Positions 23,185 to 33,990 are shown, numbered from the stretch's first letter. The stretch: DNA of 64,000 bases from Chamaecyparis obtusa (GCA_027943335.1 BSBK01003562.1:319501-383500), one strand, 5' to 3'. The notes: generated by a model from the sequence alone, not told the origin. Numbers and translations: made by a program.

Positions 23185-25653
23185 GGCCTGATATAAACTA
23201 TGACTAATCATCTTCAATTCTTCATCATGAATGAATTTAAGACACTTATGGATAGGAGAACTAACGACATGCATGACATTCAAACAAGGCAAACCTAACT
23301 TAACTTGAAACTAATCAGAAGTAGGAACAACAACAAAGGTAGTGTCCACAACTTTACCACAAAGTTCAACAGGTAATTTAATAGAATCAGATGATGGATA
23401 CATAAAACTATTACAAGTTTGAATTGACACATCCGATGTATCATAAGAATCATGTTGTAAGTCCTTCATAAAAATATTTTCTTCAATAATAACATTGAAT
23501 AAGGATGTAGGATCAACTAGACAACTATGCGTAGGTATCTTAAAAATCCTAGCATAAATATAAAGGGGGCCATCGGGAGCATTAGTAGTCTCAGAATCGT
23601 CAAAGGTAATCAAGAGTTCCCTAGGTATTTTATTCTTAGGTTGTTTTCGAGGTTTAGGTTTAGGTTGAGGTGGAACTTGAAGTTGAGGTTGAGATTGATG
23701 CTGGGGTGGACATACAGATTGAGACAAAACAACATGCTCCACATGGTTAACAATGTGATTAAGATCATCCATCTTTGAATCATAAACAATATCCATAAAA
23801 GATGGTTGAACAATGGTATTAGTATCATGTGCAAGCAAAGGATTCATATAGATTTGAAGATTTTGATTAAAAAGGGAGACAGATTTGTTTCCACTACCAT
23901 CAAAATTATCAACAAATAAGGCATTAGAATCAATTAAATCTTGAATCTTATGTTTTAAAGAATAACATTTCTCAGTATCATGGCCATTATGACGATGGTA
24001 TTGACAAAAGGCTTTGGAATCAAAGGATTTGGATGCCACCATAGCAGGTAAAAGAGGTCGAATAGGAGGTAAAGTAATCATATTAGCAGTCAACAATTTA
24101 CTCATAATAGAATGCAAAGATTCAGAAAGAGGAGTAAACGTACGATTTAGATGAAAAGCAGTGGACGCAGAAGTGGCATTGTTGGATGCAACAACAACTT
24201 GATCAGCAATTGCATTTGCTTGTTTATTTATCTTGACATAGTTGTTAGGTTTTTGAAACTTGTTTGGATTAGGAGCAACATCACTCTTATCAACTGGGAC
24301 AAGAGCCATTGGAGTGTTGCTCTCAAATTGACTCACTTGTAATTGATAATGATGAAGCGCTGCACAAAGTTGTTGAAAAGAGGTAAATTTAGTAAGCATA
24401 ATCTTATCTCCAATATCCTTTTGTAAATTTGAAATAAACATACGTTGAATATCAATATCATGAACATGATAAGAAATCTGAGCATACAAACGCTTAAATC
24501 TACCAATAAATTCAATCAATTTTTCTTTAGTATTTTTTTTACAATGCATCAAATCAATTAAGGACACTTGCGGACTAATGTTATTTTGAAATTGTTGAAT
24601 AAAGGCATTAGCAAGTTTTGGAAAAGAAACAATAGAACAAGGAGGCAAGTAACAATACCATTGCAAGGCCTTATCACGAAAATTTGTAGCAAACAACTTG
24701 GCTAAAATCCTATGGTCATGAGCATAATCACTACAAAGGATTTGGAATGTTTTAACATGAGTAACAGGGTCTCCCTTACCATTGTAATTCTCAAAATGAA
24801 GCATATCGGCTTGTTGAGGAACAGGAGCATGAATAATGTCTAGGGATAAAGGACTGCCCATGTCACATGTAGGAATGGTAAACTTGGATTGAGTTAAAGA
24901 CGTAAGTTGTTGTTGTAAAGAGGATACAGTTTGAGCCAAACTAATGATTGTGGAATCATTAGATGAAATAGGAGGCATAGACACACTAGAAACACTAAGT
25001 AAAGTGTATGAAGTGGTAGGAATGGAAGACACAACTAGGGGAACACTTGGAACCACAGTTGGAAGAGGATTGGAATAAGTAAAATGAACATTATGATAAG
25101 AAGGTTTTGAAATCGGTAGGGACATGGGAGGAACACTCATAGGAAGAGAGGGAACTGACGTAGTCACTAAAGGAGGAGTATAAGTATGAATGCTAGGTAA
25201 AGGAACAGAAGAAGGTTCTACACTAGTGACAGGAGGATTGAATCCTAAATCTTGAGCTTCTTGAGCTAAAGGTTTAACATTTGAATGCACAAGATGAGCA
25301 ATACCACGCAAGAGATTAACACCTTGATCACTATCACGAAGGACTTTCTTAAGAGCATCTATAGCTTGAATAAAATCTTGATTATGGTTCTCTTGAGTAA
25401 GCCAATTTCCCATTTTATCAAGTTCAATTGAAAGTTTTTGGACTTGTTCGGGAGGAAATTTTAAAGCATTATCCTCATCATGAGATGAGTGAGAAGAGTT
25501 ATGCTCCATAGTAGGATTAGAATCATGAATGATCAAATTATCATCTGGGATCCTAAGGAGAGGAGAGGAAGACTCGGGATCAAAGAAACCCATAAGTCTA
25601 TGACTTCTTCTAACCAGAATAGTATAAGTAGGACTAGAGGTAGTAAAGTTCAT
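23185..25653 (-). CDS. Gag-protease polyprotein of E2
   Basis: The frame opens at ATG 25653 and runs 780 codons to a TAG at 23308-23310. Protease homology continues in the same frame for about 40 more codons to 23185, including HKCLKFIHDEE, so the TAG interrupts the ancestral frame. The order is a Ser/Pro/Thr-rich N-terminal third and a retrotransposon gag capsid domain near 24880-24350 (KALQWYCYLP, FQNNISPQ). Next come a zinc-knuckle relative (C-x2-H, then GHDTEKC) near 24005-23965 and a retropepsin-like domain near 23620-23190. The protease active-site segment reads LVDPTSLFNVI. The usual Asp-Thr/Ser-Gly is thus altered after Asp, so protease activity is doubtful. Gag would still build particles. 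The intact gag against a decayed background is notable. Confidence 0.85.
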
Positions 25654-25784
25654 ATACCAAAGCGATGCAAATGAACTAAACTAGGAAAACACAAAGCTTG
25701 AACAAATAAATGTTTTTGTATTTTTACTTTATATGAAATATAAAGCTAATACATGCAAGATCTAACACCATAAAAGAAAGAGTT

Positions 25785-25803
25785 GTTTATCGCGGGTTCA
25801 CCA
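25785..25803 (-). other. Primer binding site of E2
   Basis: The minus strand reads TGGTGAACCCGCGATAAAC three bases after the 5' LTR end at 25807. It begins with the required TGG (complement of the CCA tRNA end). It differs from the methionine-type site of other elements in the window. I do not assign the tRNA. Confidence 0.65.
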
Positions 25804-25806
25804 AAA

Positions 25807-27358
25807 TGTAATATATAAATGTGTGTAATATTTAAAAATGATGTGTGTGGTAGAGTGATATAGGATTGGGGAAGATAAGATCCTCTTCAATACCCCAAAT
25901 TCCCAAAGGAAAGATCCAAATTGATCAACCAAAAGAAAATGGTCAATGCATAAATGAATCAATCGATGAAGAAAGGAGGAAATTTTATATTCCATTATGG
26001 AAAGGAAGTATTGAAATCCTAATTGAATTTGAAGACAAATACTAACCTTCAAATATGACAGATCTGGAAAATGCTATTTTTTGGTGTTTGTACTCAGTTT
26101 CAAGAATTTATGCAACCAACTCTGGCCTAGAAACATAGAGACAGAGAAAACCCAAAAACCTTCTATTTTTCTGAGAAAGGTTAACCTTGACCCAAATATA
26201 GGGGTACAATCTTAACCGGGGCACAATCTTACCCCTTTCAGTCGACCTTGACCTGCGCTGCTCCGATAAAAATTATGTTCGTAATTCTCGAAAGTCTTCT
26301 GAAAAGGGTACTCAGATCTGTACTGTAATTCGTTGATCCACACCTGTACCTACAAGAAAAATGGTTTTGTTTGTTGGGGGAGAGGGTTTTTCCTTGGTTG
26401 AACCCCAATTTAGGAATTAACCTTGAAATTGAATTGAAATTGCAGTCATTAACAAAGTAAATGAAACAATTCACCTTGCCTATGTTGAAACCCTTGTGGA
26501 GGATTCGAATCCTTGAATCCACAAGTATGGATGCTCCAAATGAATGTATAATTGTATGTAGGATGTCTCAAATCAATTGCATTAGATCTTCAACACTAAT
26601 CTTGAATGGATATTAGAATAGGAAGAATCTTGAGTGGATGTGCATGGAGAAATCTTCAACAAAGGGGCTCCATAGAGATTGAATCCTTCAATGGCTACCA
26701 ATGGATCTCCTTGATGAATTGGATCTTGAATGATTGAAAATGAATGAATGCTTTAATGCTTTATTTCTCCTTCTTTCTTGCTTGATAATTTCTTGATCAT
26801 GTAGTTGCTTGATGAAAAAATGGATGTGAAAATAAGAGAGAAAGGCTTCCTTTTATACAAGTTAGGGCACAAGCTTCTAGAGAGGCTTAAATAGGAGAAT
26901 TAAATTCCAATTTAAGCCTTTACTCTTGGAAGTGGACCTAATTTAAATATCATTTAAGAGTTTACCATTTCGAAGCTTGAAACAACCGACCCGAAAGCGG
27001 GAAAATAAACTTTTCAAAACCCGACATCTGGAAACTTTTGGAACTTGAAATCTAGACCCAGGGTCAAGGTTGAGGTTGACTCTGACCTAGGTCAAGGTCA
27101 AGGTTTACCTTGACCTAGGTCAGGGTCGAGGTCGAACTTGACCTAGAAGGTCGACCTTGACCCTGAGGTCAAGAACCTCAAATTCTCAAGATTAAGTGCC
27201 AAAAATAGGCTGGAAAAAGGTGGAAAGAGAAGTAGAACAAGGGGAAAAACCAAATCCAAGTCAAAGACCCATTCAAGGTGTTTGACATGACCCCAGGCCA
27301 CTTACTCAGAGGGCTAAACCGGTCCCAAATGGAAGTGCTTCCATTTTCTGACGATACA
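25807..27358 (-). repeat. 5' LTR of E2
   Basis: The LTR is 1552 bp, starting TGTATCGTCAGAAAATGG on the minus strand at 27358. It matches 19854-21256. It contains an extra array of GACCTAGGTC and AGGTCAAGGT motifs near 26995-27170. Confidence 0.85.
26995..27175. repeat. AGGTCA/TGACCT motif array in the LTR
   Basis: Many copies of AGGTCAAGGT, GACCTAGGTC, GGTCGAGGTC and their complements occur within about 180 bases, in both orientations. The 3' LTR has only a short version near 21030-21075. The difference between the two LTRs is most simply expansion or contraction of this array after insertion. Confidence 0.7.
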
Positions 27359-27363
27359 GTATG

Positions 27364-28305
27364 AATATGCAATGATTAGGTAAAATTGTGTGAAATTGAA
27401 AATATTTAACATAAAAAGAATATACAAAACAAAAAGATAAAAAGAAGTAAAAATTTGGAAATGAGATGTAGAGAAAAATGTATCACTGAAATCTAGAGCT
27501 AATAATGTTATTTAAATGTGCTAGACATCATATACTTGAAGATTCTTTCATCAACTAAAACTTTGGATTTCTAGATAAGGATACTTTGTAGATCAATCCC
27601 TCCAAAATTGAGCCTTTAAGTGTTAGTCAAGTGTGCAAATTAGCATATATCTAGGGTTTTCATTTTTTCAAAGTCTAGAAATGTTCATCTTAGTTTTCTC
27701 TATTCAAATTTGCAACTCTCTATTTTCAAATCTATAATATGCACACAAAGAAGAAGGAAAAATGTTTTCATCGTATAGGGGCTTTCCTATGTCAAACCTC
27801 ATGTTGGTGTTTCCACCTCCACTACAACTATGATAGTGAAAAAGAGAGATTACCCCTAGTAGGGAAGAGACTTTAAATCATAAATGAAATGTTGAATTGA
27901 CAAGATTATACCTTAGGATTGATAATGATGGTTATGCAATGATCTTTAGATAAGTCATCAAAGAGTTATGCAATAACATGACAAATCATAACAAAATCCA
28001 TCATAAAAAATACTACTTGAAGATGAGTTATTGTAGCTTGATGTTCCTTGAATTTAAATCTACTCTTGAATGAAGGAATCATGACTCTTGAAATGGAATG
28101 ATAGTTTGTGAATTATTACATTGTCAATGATAAATAATTGCCTTATATAGGGTTATAAGTTATTTTTGTATTTAGGTCAACTTCCAATGGTCATATCAAA
28201 TTATTCGGATAGGATCACAAATGGAAGGAACAAACATTCACAAATGTCCAAATTTAGGCCCTTTTCAAAGGGACTAAAGATTTGTGTGTCATATTCCACC
28301 AAGTG
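27364..28305 (-). mobile_element. LTR 2 of E1, right part, truncated
   Basis: This resumes LTR homology with 16551-17470 right after the E2 target duplication (AATATGCAATGA at both). Homology ends near 28305, about 235 bases before the end expected from LTR 1. The right end of E1 is therefore lost by deletion or later insertion. Confidence 0.7.
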
Positions 28306-29224
28306 ATCAGGTAGTGTGTTGGCTATCATGTCCTGAGCAGCCGTGTGCTCGATTTTGATCTTCTGTTGATCGGGTGTCAGCATGCCAGTGGGTTCAGTGT
28401 GTATGCACCCTAAAATGGTCACCTAGACTTTGGGCTCCATTTATTTGATTTATTGATCCTGAATCAATTTTATCAATAATCAATATTTTCAACATTATCA
28501 ATTTCTTGATTAAATCTTAAATTCGATCATATATTGGATTTTTATCCTAAGTGCTAACCATTTTATTCTAAAGTCTTTATTTATTCAAAAGGAATATTTC
28601 CTCCCCTTTTAATAAATAAAAAGCCCCACCTTTTCATCTTATCCTAAGTTGCACAAATAAAGCACTATTCCTATTTTATAAAAAGAAGAAAACACTTTTT
28701 GTCTCATATGGACATAAAGTCAACTCCTATTTTTCTATTGGAGGATACTTGTGCACATGGATTGCTCCTCTTTCAAGCTCCACCGCTGATTAAGACTTTT
28801 TGCCTCTTAATCTCAATGGTCCATTTCACCTCATTTCTTATAAAAGGAAAGCTCTCTCCTTCATTTGCATATCCATCTCTTTCATGCTATTGTTATGCTG
28901 CAAGTTTTCTAAGTACATTTGGAGCTTTTGAAGACATTGAAAACTTGCTTCATTTCATCATTTAGTTGCATACTTGCTTTCTTAGTTGCATAATCATGGC
29001 ATTCATAGTATAGATTTTCTTTTATGCAATAGAATAAGCTCACATAGTCTAAATAGGAGGCATTGTAACACTTGTTATTTCCTTTCATAGATTAGTTGCA
29101 TTGTACTTTCCTTTCATAGCTTAGATTGCATTCTCATTTAGATTTGCATTGCATTGCATATTTGATTCTTGGAGATATTGGCATTGTTGCCCTTGTCTTC
29201 ACTTGAATCTCTCATTCTATGGTT
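28306..29224 (+). other. Unassigned sequence with an LTR-like promoter
   Basis: There is no coding sequence I can identify. A 73-codon minus-strand frame at 28201-28422 straddles the boundary with E1 and contains PDQQKIKIEHTAAQDMIANT, which might be a gag scrap. A TATA-like CTTATAAAAGGAAAGC near 28838-28855 is followed by a pyrimidine-rich leader, as in plant LTR promoters. It is probably a piece of another retrotransposon. Confidence 0.4.
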
Positions 29225-29550
29225 GACTAGCAAGGTCACAAGTTTGTAGCTCTAGCTGAGAGCAAATTTATCATAGTCCCTTGCAACTCCATGCATAGAG
29301 AGCTATGAGCCACTTTGTGAGGCCTCATTCTTGAGCAACCTTGCATGTAATGGTTCATAGAAGTGCACCATTTTAGTGTGTACACAGTGTAGTCAGTTGT
29401 GACATGGTTCCAGTATTGATTGTCATTGGTCTTCATGTACAACTTCATCATGTTTCACTAGAGAGTAAAGTTTTCTTTTGAAAACTTTGGTCCTTCCTTT
29501 CTCATCATCTTGACTTTTTCTTTGTGCAGTCAAACAGCAAAGAAAATAGA

Positions 29551-29568
29551 CCCGATGCTCTGATACCA
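29551..29568 (-). other. Primer binding site, initiator Met tRNA type
   Basis: The minus strand reads TGGTATCAGAGCATCGGG, an exact match to the standard plant methionine-type site. It lies two bases from the LTR end. Confidence 0.9.
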
Positions 29569-29570
29569 AT

Positions 29571-31023
29571 TGACAGTCCCAACTAGTGCTCAGAGGGGAG
29601 GGGTGAATCAACACCTCTTTGAACTTTTTCCTTTTAATGTGGTGAAGTAAACTTATAGCAGATAAGCAAGCAGATTTAAGAAAATAATAACAGTAAGCAA
29701 ACAATCACACAGTGACACCAAATTTATCACGTGGAAACCCAGTTAGGGTGAAAACCATAGTGTGAGGAGACCTCACAAATTTTGTACTCTTCTAGAGTAT
29801 GCTCTATTAAGAGCCTTCCTGGTTAAAGGATAAAAATGCACTTGTTAAATGCGACCTGATCAAGGGATTTATTACAATAAGGTCGGTTAGTGTCTACCTT
29901 GTTAGAGGACTTTGAGCACCTTACAAGATGCCACCCAGTTAAGGGATTTGATACAAGGGACCTATTAGAGTCCACCCAAAATACTAGGATTTAACTATTG
30001 TAGTTGCTAGAAAATAATAGAGATTGACCTTTTACAATTGGCTTTGCATAGCCTAATAAGATCTCTATTTGTGCTCAGTTAAGAATTGTCACCGGTCGCA
30101 ATAGGTGAGTTCTCCACTACTATTGTGCTTCTCTGCAAACACTTATTTCTCTACTTCTCTTTCTGATTTACCCTAGCTTCTTTTAAGCTTTTTACGTTCA
30201 CTCATTTCTCTGGCAGAATGAAGGCAACTTCTATTCGACATAGGAAGAAGAATATATAGGGTTCAAACCCTAATTGTGCTCATTGTGCATGACCTAATTT
30301 CATATCCTTATCGGATTCATCACTTAGTAAAGTGTCAGTTAACTAAGGAAACATCTGATGCATCCCCTTGCTTTCTCTGTCCAATGAAGAAAATAATAGT
30401 TGTGTGTCATACAACTTTCCTTCATAGGAGATAACACTTTGATCTAAAGCCACTGATGTCGAATTTAGATCCTTCAGTCATGCCTCAAAAAGCCATTGAT
30501 TCCAGCTTTAAATCCTTCAACTGCACCTCAGACCGATCACCAAGATAACTCAAAGTTACTCGGATTTACTACAATAAATCTCAGTCAAAAGAGTTGGTTG
30601 GAATTGATAGTTGACTGTGACTTCCTTGGTTCATACCGAAATCTCATAAAATATTGGTTACAGTTGAGTTCAGTTGTTCATGCTGTGAACAGGTAAGAGT
30701 CTCTGTTCCTGTTCCTTCCTTAGTTTATCGGTCACACCATCCTCGGTTTGATGTCCCTTACGTAGCTTACTGGTTGCACCATCCTCAGTTGTATTTGTTG
30801 ATCTATACTTGTACTGGTTGTAGCATGGTCCTTAGCTGATGCTGGACTCCTATTTTCCTTTGTTGTGTACATACCCCGGTGGTTAAGGCTTTGTATCGTG
30901 ATCCTTCTTTCATATAGATATTCTTGGTTCTAGAGGTGACAAGTCTCTATACACTCTTTGTCAATCAATGACAACACTAGTACTGGTAGCAGGCTTACCG
31001 GTTATCATTGCTTAATGCCAACA
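29571..31023 (-). repeat. 5' LTR of the copia element
   Basis: The minus strand starts TGTTGGCATTAAGCAATG at 31023 and ends TTGGGACTGTCA at 29571, 1453 bp. A TATA-like CTATATATTC sits near 30250 on the minus strand. A short duplicated phrase, TGGTTGCACCATCCTCAGT and a variant, occurs at about 30728 and 30772 on the plus strand. Confidence 0.8.
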
Positions 31024-31395
31024 CTCTATGTTGGAGACCACGGAAGAAGGTATGATAGCATTTTGATACTTGTGGAATTTATACTCCATCTTCTTCCTAG
31101 GAGAGGTAGCTAGTTCTTCAAGCATTGAATAAAGACCAACAACACTGATGTGGAAAGACCAAAATAGGACGTCAAGATGTGTTGACATTAGCTCCATAAC
31201 ATTCTCCATTGATCAAAGATAGAACACAAAGAAATCTCATGCTTTGATTCATTAAACCTTGAAAACCATGTGTGCAAATAGGGTTGACACTAACGGGTCG
31301 AAGAAGACGTTCACGTGGGACCATGGTTGCAATTTAGAGTTTTAAGGGCACATTTCAAATGAAGGAACATGTGTAATACAAAGTGTAATAATTTA
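31024..31395. other. Unassigned sequence beside the hairpin array
   Basis: No recognised feature. A 65-codon minus-strand frame (31012-31209) crosses the LTR boundary and is probably chance. Confidence 0.4.
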
Positions 31396-32103
31396 TGTAA
31401 TCGAAATTAAAGGTTTCGATTACAAGGGTAAAAAGCTCAAGATTTCATGTGTAATCAGACCTTCTAGCTCCAATTACACATTGTATTGTATAAAAGAGGT
31501 GACTTGCAATCAGGATAAAAAGTCTCGATTGCATTTGTAGTTGCAATTACAAAGTGTAGTGCAATTTGTAATCAGAACTAAAACTTTCAATTACACTAAT
31601 TTATGTGAAGAATCAGGTGTAATTGGAACTTTTAGTTTCGATTACACATTGGATAGCATAGTGCAATGCAAGGTGTTGTCAGGGTTAAAAACCCTGACAA
31701 CACTTGGAATAGCAATGTATGCAGTGATGCAACTGGGGTTAAAATCCTTGATTGCACATTGATTTCAATTGCTTGTATTTACAAGTGTAATCAAATGTGT
31801 TGTCAAGGTTAAAGACCTTGACAACACTTTTGGCACCCATATGTCTGGTTATGATCTAGGTTTTTTTTCCAATCACATTTGAAACTGCATGTAATAATAT
31901 ATGTAGTCGAGATGAAAACCTCTAATTATATATTGATGGGTCAAGCATAGTATATGTAATTGGGGTTAAAACCCCTGATTGCACATTGATTTCAGATCAT
32001 TGAACTTTGCAAACGCAATGAAGAGTGGCATCAAGGCTTAAAGTTCAGACAATCATACTTTATATTGATGCTTGTGTAATCTAACCTAAATCCTTCAATC
32101 ACA
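31396..32103 (+). repeat. Periodic array of 29-nt inverted repeats
   Basis: At least ten 29-base units start at 31396, 31449, 31505, 31567, 31618, 31674, 31728, 31798, 31902, 31955 and 32075. Most are 51-62 bases apart, and one gap is about double. Each begins TGTAATC-, TGCAATC- or TGTTGTC-like, has an A/T-rich centre such as TTAAA, and ends with the complement (-GATTACA, -GATTGCA, -GACAACA). The best unit (31674-31702) has arms TGTTGTCAGGGTT and AACCCTGACAACA with a 3-base loop. Unit 31396-31424 has an exact 11-bp stem. Arms co-vary: TGTAATC pairs with GATTACA, TGTTGTC with GACAACA. No protein is encoded. The origin is unknown; it could be the interior of an unidentified element. Confidence 0.8.
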
Positions 32104-32619
32104 AAGCAATACTAGAGTTTTAAACTCCCTGTTTCAAGACAGAAATGGAAGATATAAGTGATTTCCTACATTTAGAAGCCAAAATCCCGATTTCAAAGAA
32201 TTATTATGAGTTGAAAACAACAAGGTTCCCAAAAATGAGAATGACACTATGATGCTTTGATCGAAACGAACAATGGCTTAAAATGATATGGAAATGAAAT
32301 AATAAAATTGGCATTCATTTAAATGGAACTCAAGACAAAAAAACATACCCTAGATTAAAAGATGACATCAAACTTAAACAAAATTACAAAAAGAAGAATG
32401 AAAGGAAAAACAATGACAATACCATTTCTCAAAGGACCAAAAATTATGAAAGAAAGACTCACATTCGAACATGAGGTTGGCACTATGCTTGCAGAGAGCT
32501 TAAACCACGCAAAGGAAAAAGAAAAATCTCAATGCAGCTCGAATTAGGTTTAAACAAAATTACAAAGGCATATAAATGTAATGAAGTCTTAGTGGTTTGT
32601 CATTTGATGAACATAGAGT

Positions 32620-32733
32620 TGTAGTCAAGATTTGAAATCCCAACTACAAGTTCAGTTAAATGCATTTATAAGTGTTAATTAGAGCTTTATGTCTGAATTG
32701 CACATGTAGTTCGGACCTAAAGGTATGCTTGCA
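32620..32733 (+). repeat. Outlying units of the hairpin array
   Basis: Two or three weaker units occur at 32620-32648 (TGTAGTCAAG with CCCAACTACA), about 32673-32702, and 32705-32733. They have the same 29-base size and symmetry. The intervening 32104-32619 lacks clear units. The giant LTR at 32765 lies just beyond, so the array region was interrupted by that insertion. Confidence 0.55.
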
Positions 32734-32759
32734 CTAAAATAACCTTTTAAATATGTAAA

Positions 32760-32764
32760 GGGGG
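32760..32764. repeat. Target site duplication of giant solo LTR copy 2 (GGGGG)
   Basis: Five G residues precede the LTR start at 32765 and recur at 37340-37344 after the LTR end. Low complexity makes this less decisive than GTTCC of copy 1, but the boundaries match the homology with that copy exactly. Confidence 0.65.
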
Positions 32765-33219
32765 TGGTGTGAGGTTTTCACACCATCACCCCATTGCAAA
32801 TGGGGACCCCCTCTTTTTGCTTTAGCAACAATAGTAGTAGCCGTCTTAGGTGGTTTTAGGTGGTTTTAGTTGGCAATGTTTTCAAGTCTCCAAGTCGAGG
32901 AAGTGATTTTGGGCAATTTTGGCCTATTGGGAAGTAATGTTTGTCTGGGGTGTGAGCAAGAGTTGAGCTAAGTCTGTCAGGAATATAGAATTGAAACCAA
33001 GGGATTTGGGATGAAATGAGTTAAAAATTTTGGAAAGTCCTTGTTCCAATTTCAATTTGACCTTAAAAGGTCAAGATAGGTTGCAGGGGGTAACATTGTT
33101 GAAGGCACGCTGAATCCTAAAATTTGGCTAAGTCTTGAATTTTTTGAAAACCCCCAAAACCTAGAATCTTTATTATAGCTCCTATGAAGTTGAAACCTAT
33201 CTCAAACATATTGACATTA

Positions 33220-33287
33220 TTTATACAAATATAACTTAAAGTATAAGAAAGTAAATTTCTTATACTTAAATGTTATATTCGTATAAA
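33220..33287. repeat. Near-perfect 68-nt palindrome
   Basis: Arms start TTTATACAAATATAAC and end GTTATATTCGTATAAA. The inner arms AGTATAAGAAA and TTTCTTATACTT are exact complements around a short GTAAA centre. The stem totals about 30 pairs with two or three mismatches. It could be a tiny MITE or a structured element of the LTR transcript. Confidence 0.8.
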
Positions 33288-33355
33288 TCCTCCCACCTCC
33301 CGCCTACTAAGCTGAAAATGACTAAGTGTTAAATTGCAGAGTGAACTTCAGAATC

Positions 33356-33990
33356 CAACCCACTTTGGGCATTTTTTTCCCAAAATTCTGAGATTTCTGC
33401 CCTGGGGATCTTACATAAAATATGAAGTTGAGTCGAATCAAGGGGTGAAGTGGAGGAGGTTTGAGCTAAAAATCTGACTAAAGAAGTATGAGCAAGGGCA
33501 GGTTTGAATTCAAGACTAATGGAATTCCCAAGAAGAGTCAAAATCTGACCCTCCTTGGGCAATTTTTGCCAAAAACTTGGTGATTTACGACCTCCCAATT
33601 ATGGTAATTTCCACCTTTAAATTCATGGCGTTGCAAGAAAATAAGGGTGTGGTGAGACTTCATTTGCAAACTGAACATTTAGGTGGGTAAGTTTGATGTT
33701 GGGTTTGAAGACATTGCCCAAGAAGGGTCAGAAACTGACCCTCCTTGGGCATTAATGCCCAAAACTCTAAGAATTATGCCCCTTAGTCATGTTTATTTCC
33801 CATTTCCAAGGTCATTTCAATGCAAAATTATGAGGGCGTGGTGAGATTATCTCTGCAAATCAGGCATTTTGAAATCAGGTTTGATCTTAATATTTAGAGA
33901 TATTGCCCAAGAGAGGCCGGAATCTGCCCTCTCCTAGGCATTTTGTGCCCAAATTCCCATGATTTCTGCCCCAGCAGTAATCAAAACAAA
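33356..33990 (+). repeat. Tandem repeat, about 190-bp unit, with internal hairpins
   Basis: Four units begin near 33356, 33553, 33742 and 33932. Each carries a small inverted repeat, best in unit 3, where TTGGGCATTAATGCCCAA is an exact 18-base palindrome. Unit 2 has TTGGGCAATTTTTGCC and unit 4 TAGGCATTTTGTGCCC. The palindrome is followed about 15 bases on by a TTCTGCCCC-like phrase. The arrangement explains part of the LTR's size. Confidence 0.7.

Larger units (their letters stand above)
19854..27358 (-). mobile_element. Ty3/gypsy element E2, gag-protease only, complete ends
   Basis: Both ends are fixed by the target duplication GTATG at 19849-19853 and 27359-27363. Two direct LTRs (19854-21256 and 25807-27358) start TGTATCGTC or TGTATCATC on the minus strand. 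They flank a polypurine tract and a primer site in the correct order for a minus-strand element. The only long frame is a gag-protease of 780 codons. The remaining 1.9 kb of the interior shows no reverse transcriptase, RNase H or integrase. The LTRs look roughly 90 percent identical over the part I compared by eye, so the insertion is not recent. This fits the class of large non-autonomous elements that keep gag (TR-GAG type). Confidence 0.85.
29225..31023 (-). mobile_element. Ty1/copia element, 5' LTR and leader
   Basis: On the minus strand the order is LTR (31023 to 29571), a two-base gap, the primer site TGGTATCAGAGCATCGGG (29568-29551), then about 330 bases of internal sequence. The internal part has open frames of 71 and 93 codons, possibly the gag start, with MKTNDNQYW reminiscent of copia gag N-termini. 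The element then ends abruptly near 29225. The LTR 3' region GATTCACCCCTCCCCTC is the form common in plant copia elements. Confidence 0.7.

Noticed and set aside
29225..29451. Definite copia gag assignment
   Set aside because: The position after the primer site fits, but the peptide is too short and weak to claim the domain, so only the element is annotated.
31396..32103. CRISPR array (29-base repeats, about 25-base spacers)
   Set aside because: The repeats differ greatly from one another, spacers share similarity, there is no cas gene, and the surroundings are plant retrotransposons. Only the geometry is similar.
33329..33598. Minus-strand 89-codon frame
   Set aside because: It falls in the 190-bp tandem repeat of a solo LTR and is not maintained in the other units.
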